Shown piece by piece: positions 38,801 to 50,800 of a stretch of DNA of 64,000 nt; positions within the stretch are counted from its first letter, which is position 1; each line of letters opens with the position of its first letter. Source of the stretch: Siphonodentalium dalli (lineage: Eukaryota; Mollusca; Scaphopoda; Gadilida; Siphonodentaliidae). The stretch is from NCBI GenBank assembly GCA_032622095.1, contig CP136061.1, positions 19,036,991 through 19,100,990 of the forward strand. Direction: 5' to 3'. The notes below the pieces were generated by a model that worked only from the letters and a program-made list of their open reading frames with translations, had not been told where the DNA came from and did not search any database. Position numbers and translations under genes: made by a program.

Positions 38801-41800
38801 TAAAAGTCAAATTAGTCAAATAAGATACCAAAGTTTTATCAAAACTTGACGGTAAACATCTGAAAAGTTATTTAAAAAGCATTTAAAAATATTCTGGAAA
38901 TAATATTCAGACTAAAATATTTGAACTCACTACATGTTTATGTATTTTTGTTAACAATCTCTGTAACAGTTTTGTTGACATAACAGTGGTTTCAACATGC
39001 GAAATATTGTTATTGGAGAGCTATGAATAATGAATATCAGAAAATAGTTTAATAAGAATATTTATTATCCAGCCTTGAAATAGTGTGCCTGTCATTTGCA
39101 GAATGAGGTCCCCAGAGGGTGAATTTAGTGATGCTACCCCGCATAGCTATATAAACGTAACCTAAAAACAATCAAATCAATTCGGCCATCTTCATCATAT
39201 AATATGTCACCACATCCAGGGGTGATAGGAAGACAGTCAGCCATGACTATATCACCCCTAGCAATATACATGTATAGTCTATTAATATTATATTTACTTG
39301 TAATTGTACTTTCCATGTGTGTGCTATTGTAAATAAAATTATCCTATCCTATCCTATCCTAGCGGGCTAGCATCACTAAATTCACCCTCTGGGGACCTCA
39401 TTCTGCAAATGACAGGCACACAATTTCAAGGCTTGTTTATTATGTGTAGAATCAGTAGAATCTTATAATTTTGCACAGTATTTGACTGAACTCCTTGATA
39501 TTTAGTTTTCATGTGACTCTCTTCCCAGGACAAAGACTTGCCAGAAGTTGATTTTGAAAATGCTACAAATCTCCCAGATGAACCAGTTATTCGGAGTCTT
39601 ATTCGTGAAAATGGCAAGTGGCTCACCAAGGTATGTATCCTGGGTTCTGAATCCCTCGGGCTGCAAGATTCATGTTTTTCTGAGCGATATTAGACCATTA
39701 GCAGGATTTCTGTAGAGGGACAGTTGGTCCCTTTTTGGGTCCCTTTTCCCAAGCCCAAATCATCGGAATGACAAACAAAGTAATTTTATTTCCCGCTATC
39801 ATTTTTTCCATATTTTTGGGGGGTTTTCGACTTAAGGATGAGATTGGGTACCTTCATGGTGTAATCAACTCCTCCTACAGTTTTAAATGTAGAGATTTGA
39901 AACTCTGGGATATTGTTCCTAACATGTTGGTGATTTGCAACATCTATATAGCTAATAAAAAATATCATTTGTTCCATATTTTTGGGGGGTTTTCGACTTA
40001 GAATTTTTTTTTGCCTTTTGGATGAGATTGGGTACCTTCATGGTGTAATCAACTCCTCCTACAGTTTTAAATGTAGAGATTTGAAACTTTGGGATATTGT
40101 TCCTAACATGTTGGTGATTTGCAACATCTATATAGCTAATATTATTTTTATGGAGTTATTAACCCTTTCGACTTCGAAAATTTCAACATTTTTTTTTAAT
40201 TTCTCTAACAAAGCGGCATCGACTTGCCATGTTGTCGGGGGACACTGTGGTCTGCTGACCTTTTATTTTACTTTATATTAGGCCAAAAAAAAAAGTGTTT
40301 TGGTTCTTGGGCCAGGATCAGCTAATAATTTTCTTAATTGTAGTCATCTACTTCATGTTGTAAGCCTGCAAGTCACTTTTTAACACATTAGATGTTAGAG
40401 CTCAATGCACACTAATATTCAACACATATCTGCTATGGACATGTTGATAAAATAAAAAAATAAATTTTTTTTTGTTAAAAAACAAAAAATTTCATAAATT
40501 TTTTTGTCATAACATCAGGCATTGCAATAAAAAGGCCTAATGCGGCCCTTTTTATTCAATGCGGCGGTGCCTGAGAACCAAAACTTTTTTTTTTGGCCTT
40601 ACTGTAGACATTCAGAACTTGAATTAATAACTGATTAACTAAATACTAGTAGATTTTTGCTGTTGGTTGAAGGGATTTTTGCAAGGCTGGAAATAGTGTG
40701 TCTGACAGAGGGTGAATTTAGTGATGCTATCTCGCATAATGGGCTAGCATCACCAAATTCACCATCTGGGAACCTCAATCTGCTTAGGCTTTAACTGCTG
40801 TGGAAGACGTACGATCAGTTTGTAGTTCCCCAGTTGAAATTGGTTATATGTGACCGCCATATCAAATCCAGTCGGAAGTCGGGATTTTTTTACCCTTTGC
40901 CAATGCATTCTCTTATATATGCGAGTCGACCATAGGTCGCCTCGCATATATAAGAGAATGCATTGGCCTAACAATTTTTTATAATTTTTTTTAAATAAAT
41001 GTTTCTGACAATTTTTAGGACATAAAATAAAAAACATCCATTACCCTGCAGGGAGCCCCACACATATATAGAAGCATATAGAAGAGTGTCGTCTGCTCAT
41101 GTTTGTCTGGGGCTCTGTATGGGTGAAATTATAAAATTGTAAAAAATTGTTAGGCCAATGCATTCTCTTATATATGCGAGGCGACCTATGGTCGACTCGC
41201 ATATATAAGAGAATGCATTGGCACAGGGTAAAAAAATCCCGACTTCCGACTGGATTTGATATGGCGGGTCACATATTCACCCATTTGTCACCTCGATTAT
41301 GCATTTTACCTTCTGCAAATTAGTGGATATAGAGACTGAACAGAATGGGAAAATTAACTAAAAACAATGTTAATTTGAGACTATAGATACTTCCCAGAAG
41401 ATGAGGCAAAGCAGACTGAGGTCCCCAGAGTGTGAATTTGGTGATGCTAGCACACCGTGGGGGATAGCATCACTAAAGTCACCCTCTGGGGACCTCATTC
41501 TGCAAATGTCAAAAAAACTATTTCCAGGCTTGAAAGTGACATAATCTTTCTTGAGAACTTCCTATTTAGCCCTATTATAAGATATATAAACAAATAAATT
41601 ATACCTGCCTCAATGCAAATAGAGAACATCACTTTTTATTACTCATATTTTAACCGAAGACTATTTAATTAAGTATCAATGCATCCTTGAATGTCTTTTT
41701 AACTGCAGTCTATTTAATTAACTATCCATGAATCCTTGAACGTCTCTGTTTAATTAACTATCCATGCATCCTTGAACATCTGTTTTGTATCCATTTAATT

Positions 41801-44800
41801 AACTATCCATGCATCCTTGAACGTCTGTTATGTGTCTATTTAATTAACTATCCATGCTTCCTTGAACATCTGTTTTGTGTCTATTTAATTAACTATCCAT
41901 GCATCCTTGAACATCTGTTTTGTATCCATTTAATTAACTATCCATGCATCCTTGAATGTCTGTTTAATTAACTATCCATTCTTCCTTGAACATCTGTTTT
42001 GTATCCATTTAATTAACTATCCATGCATCCTTGAATGTCTGTTTAATTAACTATCCATGCATCCTTGAACATCTGTTTTGTATCCATTTAATTAACTATC
42101 CATGCATCCTTGAATGTCTGTTTAATTAACTATCCATGCTTCCTTGAACGTCTGTTATGTGTCTATTTAATTAACTATCCATGCATCCTTGAACGTCTGT
42201 TATGTGTCTATTTAATTAACTATCCATGCTTCCTTGAACATCTGTTTTGTGTCTATTTAATTAACTATCCATGCATCCTTGAACATCTGTTTTGTGTCTA
42301 TTTAATTAACTATCCATGCATCCTTGAACGTCTGTTTAATTAACTATTCATGCATCCTTGATTATCTGTTTTGTGTAGGTTTGTTAGAGACCTTCAAAGG
42401 CTTTAAAAGAATTTAAAAACCCACTTTTCAAATTTTTGGCTAATGAAATTACTTTTTGCCATTGGCAAGTGGCAGCGCGAACCCTGCTAACAAATGAAAT
42501 GACGATAAATGCCAAGAAACCATTTTCAGTATAAAATACCCATGTGGTGAAACCAACTAATTAATAAGTTTGTTTACGAACCCGCCGACTATTTTTTTAA
42601 CCGATATGCAAAAAAAAACACATTTTTGTACAGTTTGTACCAAACCATTCTATCAGTGATAATAGCATGGGGAAATGAGAATAATTGAGATGTTAATGCG
42701 CAAGCCTTGAAATAGGTTGTCTGTCATTTGCAGAATGAGGTCCCCAGAGGGTGAATTTAGTGATGCTACCCCGCATAGTGGGCTAGCATCACCAAATTCA
42801 CCCTCTGGGGACCTCATTCTGCTTACACCTCATTCTGCAAATGACAGACACCCTATTTCAAGGCTTGTTAATGCGTTGGTTTTATTTATATTTATTTCAA
42901 TAAATGATTTTAAGTGAATAAATTAGATTTGCATTCACCAGTGATCATGTCAAATAATCGCCCAATTGGATGGAGTGTCAAGACCTGCCTGTTTTTTTTT
43001 TCTTCCATCAAGAGATTTTTTTCCTTGATGTTCATAAACAATTAAAGGCCCAATTAATTTTCGAACCCCCAGATAATTTTATATAAAATATATGCCATAT
43101 TATAACCATTTAAAAGAGGAAGCGCCAAAACATTGTATTATCAACTTATTCGGTGTAATAAACTGCGAACATGTTTTTTTGAGATATCGACTTGGTGTTC
43201 TGTGATCAAGTTTCCTTATTTTCAGAGGAATAACTCTATATCTTAAGATAACTCTATATCTTAAGTTATAACGTTATTCCCCTTCCATTAAAAATACATT
43301 TTAGTTTGAATTCTGTTGCATTCTGAGAGCCATAACAGGGGAAATCTTTCTGTGAATTCAACTGTTTTCTAATTCGCTATGGGCATCTTCTGAGACACAG
43401 CCGTTTCAAATGGTGATGAATTATAGTATTTTAGTTATATTTTATCGCAATGATTGTTATTAAAACCATATATCAAGGCAGTATAAAAAAATAATTGGTG
43501 ACTCGAAAATGAAATGGGCCTTTAATAAAATTGCTTTGGCCTGATCTAATACAGCAATGAGGACCTAAAGAATTATTGAGTCTTTACATGTGATTGTGAC
43601 ACGGAACATATATTAAACATTGCATCACTTTCAGAATCCATTCACACATGAGTCATTACTTATTGACAAGAAGGAACTACGGTTGACCAAACGAGAAAAG
43701 AAGCTTGCAAAACAAAATTATATTATGGACAAAAAGATGAACATCGGATACATGAAGCCGGCCTATGGAGGGTTTGTCCCCAAACAGCCAATTGGACCTC
43801 CGAGGATCATAAGACCCTTCAAAGCAATCGCTCGGTAGGTAGATGTATCAGGAATGGTTAAAGATACCTTGTCTGATTTAACCCTTTACCCAACAAACCG
43901 GCCAAAACCGGCCAAATAAAGCTTCAACAGCCTAAAATATCTTCGGACTGTCTCAATAGAACCATACAAATATGGATATCATTGGAACCGGCTCCTTGAC
44001 CACATTGTGATAGTTACAGTTATGCCCAGTGCCAATGCATTCTCTTATATATGCGAGTCGACCATAGGTCGCCTCGCATATATAAGAGAATGCATTGGCC
44101 TAAAAAAAATCTTTTTTTAACACTTTTTACCATTTTTTCTTACATTCTTTAACAATTTTATAATTTTTAATGTATTAAGCCAATGCATTCTCTTATATAT
44201 GCGAGGCGACCTATGGTCGACTCGCATATATAAGAGAATGCATTGGCACAGGGCCGTTCTGTTGGGTAAAGGGTTAACACCTCTAAATTACTATTCTGTT
44301 TCGGTAGTCCAAGTTTGCTCGTACATAAACCAGCTAGCATATTGGGATAGCGAGATGCTGTTTTACCCAAGAACATCCCGATGTAATTTTTATAAAAGGC
44401 TTCACACATTAGTGATCAGCTCACATAAACCACAAATAAATGTAGTCAAATATCACAATTGCGACAATAAAGAGGTTTATTCCTTGAAGACATGATATTT
44501 GTTCTGAACACCAGATCAATTGTCAATTGAAAAATTGAATTAATGTGAAAAGACGTTTACCGCAGTGTTTACATATTTTTAAAAGTATGCGAACTCAATT
44601 AACCTCACGAAGTTACATCGGCATATTCTGGTGAAAATATTCCATCACTCATAAGTAAACATAAACAACACTGCGTGTCGTAAATTTGATTAATTCTATC
44701 ATGTATACCAGTTAATTAGTAAATTGAAGATTGCATATATATCGCGAGAAGTTCCGTGTACAAAATGTTTATAGTAAAAAACAATAAAAATAAACACATA

Positions 44801-47800
44801 ATTGTGATGGGATGTTCGAATATATTAACAGCACACGATGTCCTAAATATGATGAGTATGGGTGCATTCGATTGTTCATGGGTGTACACGATTGTTGGCA
44901 TAGAAGCCAAACATTTCTGATCACACTCAGAACACTCCGGTATTCAGTAAACAAATTTATGTTAGTCCTAATAAACCGGAATATTCTATGCATAATGTAA
45001 CATAAAAGTTAGATTATTATGACCATAAGTTGTCACTCAAACACATGAGAAGCTCATGTGTGATTTGTCAAGATCTTTGCCAGTCAGAAGATAATTTGGT
45101 TGATTTTTGGGTCAAGATTTTACACAGGGAACCCCTCCAGATTTTTATTTTTTTTGTAATAAAAACATTTTGTACATTATAAAATTAACAGAATTCCACA
45201 GAAATAAATAACTTTTTTTCCCAATTCTATTGTCTAACCAAAAGTAAATAATTTTTCATTATAGTAAATACACAGAACAACATAATGGGTTTGTCAATAT
45301 GGCACAAGTGCAGAACAAGGAAGTACAGTCTCAAGTTCTATCCTTCCGTGATGGCTCAAGTGCCATATCAAAAACCCATTAACACGTGTCGTTCTGTGTT
45401 TTTACATGCCACCCATCCTAAAATCCTTGAATTAAAGAAAAAAACAGACTTACAAGATTTATTCATGGCTTGTTTTGTCATGTGTGATGATACTTTTATT
45501 TGACAGTTCTGGTTTCATGGTTGAGGGAATGTCATTTAAGTCATGTGATACGTAAACGGGATGTGTATGGAATGTGTTTTCCATACAAATTTGTAAATAT
45601 GGAACAGCAAGAATACTGTAATTCTAGGAACAAACGTGTAATAAAAACTATCTTTATATTACAGGCCGCCATATGGAACTATGTATGGTGCAACTGTTAC
45701 GCCATTCCGGAGACCCGTAGCGAGTGTTCGTCCAATCATTTCCACTCCGGTCCCGATGCAGCCGCGAGGTCCGAACGTGGCTCAGAGTATACCTAGGAAC
45801 CTTCTACGCCCAGGAGTCTCAGTCCACCAAGTGCTCACTACAACAGGTATGTAAGGAGCATACACAGGGCCAGGAACAAGTTTGCAAATGTGTGTCTCGA
45901 TCATTTACAAATGAGGCCCTCAGAGGGTGAATTTAGTGATGTTATCCCGCACAGTGGGCTAGTATCACCATATTCACCCTCTGGGGACCTCATTCTGCTT
46001 AGACATCATCTGCTGGGAAGTATCTATAGTCTAAAAAATTAAGTACTTTTTCCCTTCAGTTTAGTTTTTATATCCCCTAATGCATACTTGAGGTGACTAA
46101 CGGGTGAATATCACCAACTTCAACTGGGGAATTTCAATCTGATCCTAGTTCTCCCATAGCAGTTGAGGCCTCCACAGAATGAGGTTCCCAGAGGGTGAAT
46201 TTTGTGATGCTAGCCCACTGTATGGGATAGCATCACTATATTCACCCTCTGGGGACCTCATTCTGCAGTTGACAGACACACTATTTCAATCCTTGGCCAG
46301 GAACCTATGTCAACCAATCAAGTTTCTAACCCAAAGCAGTTTTGATTTTAAATTTGTTTTAAACATGTATTAATGTTTGTCCGACTGGACAAACCAGTAC
46401 ATGAGCTGTGGAAATTCACAATGGACATTCAAAAATAGTAAATCATAATAAAACTAATATTTATAACTGAAATTTACAAGGAAAATATGTTTTGATTGTG
46501 CCCCGATTTTGAACATCATACACACATCAACCATTTAATAGTGGTTCATTAAAATCCACATAATCCCTTTCACTAATAAGTACAATAACTCCTCTATTAA
46601 AATTTCTAGCTCATCCACTGCATGAGTTCCAGATAGCATCTATATCTGAATATCTGAAGCGACGGTTTAGAGATTACATTTGTGACGTATGTTCCTGAAC
46701 GTCTGAAGCGATGGTTTAGGGATTACATTAGTGACTTAGGTTTCTGAACGTCTGAAGCCAAGGTTTAGAGATTACATTAGTGACGTAGGTTCCTGAATGT
46801 CTGAATCAATGGTTCAGAGATTATATTAGTGATGTAGGTTCCTGAATGTCTGAATCAATGGTTTAGAGATTACATTAGTGATGTAGGTTCCTGAACGTCT
46901 GAAGCGATGGTTTAGAGATTACATATAGTGATGTAGGTTCCTGAATGTCTGAAGCAATGGTTTAGAGATTACATTAGTGATGTAGGTTCCTGAACGTCTG
47001 AAGCGATGGTTTAGAGATTACATTAGTGATGTAGGTTCCTGAACGTCTGAAGCGATGGTTTAGAGATTACATTAGTGACGTAGGTTCCTGAACGTCTGAA
47101 TCAATGGTTTAGAGATTACATTAGTGACGTAGGTTCCTGAATGTCTGAATCAATGGTTTAGAGATTATATTAGTGACGTAGGTTCCTGAATGTCTGAAGC
47201 AATGGTTTAGAGATTACATTAGTGACATAGGTCCCTGAACGTCTGAATCAATGGTTTAGAGATTATATTAGTGACGTAGGTTCCTGAATGTCTGAAGCAA
47301 TGGTTTAGAGATTACATTAGTGACATAGGTTCCTGAACGTCTGAATCAATGGTTTAGAGATTATATTAGTGACATAGGTTCCTGAATGTCTGAATCAATG
47401 GTTTAGAGATTACATTAGTGACGTAGGTTCCTGAATATCTGAAGCAATGGTTTAGAGATTACATTAGTGACGTAGGTTCCTAAACGTCTGAAGCAATGGT
47501 TTAGAGATTACATTAGTGATGTAGGTTCCTAAACGTCTGAAGCGATGGTTTAGAGATTACATTAGTGACGTAGGTTCCTAAAAGTCTGAAGCGATGGTTT
47601 AGAGATTACATTAGTGACGTAGGTTCCTGAATATCTGAAGCGATGGTTTAGAGATTACATTAGTGATGTAGGTTCCTGAATGTCTGAAGCGATGGTTTAG
47701 AGATTACATTAGTGATGTAGGTTCCTGAACGTCTGAAGCAATGGTTTAGAGATTACATTAGTGATGTAGGTTCCTTAATGTCTGAAGCGATGGTTTAGAG

Positions 47801-50800
47801 ATTACATTAGTGACGTAGGTTCCTAAATGTCTGAAGCGATGGTTTAGAGATTACATTGGTGATGTAGGTTCCTGAACGTTTAAAACATATATTTTTCTCT
47901 ATCTCTCCTGCAGACATTTTGCTACCAGGAAGCACAACAGTGACAAACTCCCAAGCTGGGGGTGCTCCGATTCCAGCAGCAACAGTCAACAAGATCTCTG
48001 CCGGCCAGCAGGTTCTCGTCATAAAAACTCCTAAGGGGGTGTACATACGATCAAATGATGGAAAAATATTCTCAGTGAAGTCACGGACCACTCCCGGTGT
48101 GAGTGATCCCATGTCTAACATCGCCTCGGCAGCTACGACTGAGAATCTGACAACAGCAACCATCACAACAGTCACCCCCAGTTCCGCTATGGCTGCACGT
48201 AAGATGTTTCATATGCACAATACTGTTTTTGATAATATATTACTCAGTCCTCATAATTTGCTACGTTAACCCTTTGAGTGCCAGGGGCCGATCTCATCGG
48301 CCCTAAACCTACACAATAAGTCTGTTACAGAATATAAGAATAAATTATTAAAATTGTAAAAAATTGTAAAAAAAAAAATTGTTAGGCCAATGCATTCTCT
48401 TATATATGCGAGGCGACCTATGGTCGACTCGCATATATAAGAGAATGCATTGGCACAGGGTATATGGGTTGATACAAAAATCAGACCTGGCACTGAAAGG
48501 GTTAATCAGCAATTCCGAAGCCATTTTCTGAAGCAAACTGGGCCACGATAAAGGGATGCCATAGTGGATTGCCGAAGCCAAACAGTCTGAATTAAGAAGG
48601 CTGTTACCCAAGTTGTCTGACATTGTTACCATGAAGTGAGATAAATTTAATAAATTATGGCACGTTTTAAACGCGATAACAAATATCTGATTGTCATCTG
48701 CTAATTTATCCTGAACTCCCCATTTTATAACTGAATGAGAGAAACCATTTAATGTAGAAAGGGTAAAGTTATGAAAATATAACTGCAAAGTTTGCAATGT
48801 GCATTTATATAATTTGAATTAAACTTTTTGTTTGTATCATCATCGACTTAAAGACATTTTATGTACTTATTTCATTGAATAAAAACAATAATTTAGTATC
48901 CAAACACTGTCCACAGTGAAAGAATGTAGCAATGAACTAAGATTATCAAAATTTCCAATCACACCGACTATACCATTTTAGAGAAGTCAACAGTTGAACT
49001 ACGTACAAATGTAAATATTTACTACTTTATTCGGGACGCCTTATTGAGCATAAAGGTTATGACAATGATAGCACAAATAATAGTCACTGTAATTTTCTTT
49101 TATAATAATGAGGCTATTTTTTGACTATTTGATATCAAATATATGAAAATAACTTACCTTAGCATGATAGTATGTGTTATAGAAGACCCCAGAGGAGTGT
49201 TTCATATGACTTTAAATGAAACCAGAGTTATTTCTTAATTTTCTAGAATGATTAATTTTGTTGTTATTTTTATACACTTCGTCTCTTTTTTCAAGGTGTG
49301 ACTGCGATTCAACAGCCAAAACAGAAGTCATTACTCAACATCCGTCTGGAGAAGAGTCAGCCCCAGCTTCAAGCAAATGAAGTCACGGACAAGGATAGCC
49401 AAGGGAAAGAAATCTTGTCAAGTATTTATAAACCACGAGAAACTATCAGTGATTTACTGACAAAATCTCCTTCACCAGAACCTGACTCCGAGAAGAAAGA
49501 TGAATTGTATCGGGTCAGTAGCATCGTAAACCCAATCCTCGGGTCTGGTGGATCAGCAATAGAAAAACTCAGTTCACTTGGCGGATCAACTGATAGTTTA
49601 ACTACTATAAGTTCACAGCCACGGTTTACGCAGTCAACTTCATTAACAAATGTGTCTCCAAGTTTGTCGACAAGCTCGCTTCCAATTATCTCTATCAGTT
49701 CGAATAAGAATCTAACAGGAAATCAAGATAGTGCTGCTTCATCTGTTAAGTCTGCTGATGATGAGAAGAGAATATTAGAAGAAGTGAATAGTTCATTGGG
49801 AAGTTCAAACTTATTAAGTAATGTTTCTAGACGTGTGGCAGCAGATATTTCTGGCAGTGCTTCTCAGAATCTGCTTGCTGAACTAGCAAATGGATCAGGG
49901 AATAAGCCAAAGATTGTTGTGATTCATAAACAAAAACCTATTCAACAAACGTTGTCTAAGGATATGTCAGGACAAACGTTGTCTAAGGATATGTCAGGAC
50001 AAACGTTGTCTAAGGATATGTCAGGACAAATGTTGTCTAAGGATATGTCAGGTAATGTTCTGAATGAAAAAGTGAGTCAGGAACTCAGATCATCAAAAAC
50101 AGAGTCCAGTGCTAATATTGAGAAGCCGAAATCTGACATGGAGACTGAATCATTCCAGTCTCCTCAGAAAGCCCTGCCTGAGAAACCAACAAAATTATTG
50201 AAGCCAGTTTTTCTTCCAAGTGTTAAAAAGCAAGCGCCAAAAACTACAACACCGACCAAGTCTCGTTCGAAAAAAGTTTCGAAGTCTGTTGCTCCTATAA
50301 TTCAAAATAAGGAAGCACCTGGTTTACCTGTGGTGTCCGGATCAGGTGATGCGAATGCACCCAAGCGTGCTGTGTCGCACAGTGTTAGTCCTACATTTGT
50401 ACAGCCAATAACACCAACAAGTGTTAGCGGCATGCAGCAGAATGATTCCCGGAGTGTTCCTCAAAGTGTCGCCCCTGTTGCTCCACAAGGATTCAACCAA
50501 AGTTTGCCAAGAAGTGAAAGTTACAATAGCCAGCACCAGGGTTATTCACAAACTTTAGCATCTACCTATCAACAGCAAAGCTCTCAGGGTGTGTCGAGAA
50601 ATACGTCTCAGAATATTCCACCAAACAATGTGGCGTCTACCAATAACAATGTTCAGCAAGGCATGTCACAGAGACATGCTCAGTCTTCCAGTCACGATTC
50701 GATGTCATCATTCCAAGGGAATGATATGGGTTGGAAATCTCATGGGGGAATGATGGGTGGACAAATGTACCCGCCATACGGACCTCCATCCAGTTATCCC

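Noticed and set aside
45500-45796. 98-codon frame overlapping exon 12
   Set aside because: Wrong frame relative to the RAD54L2 reading; the joined exon frame is continuous without it.
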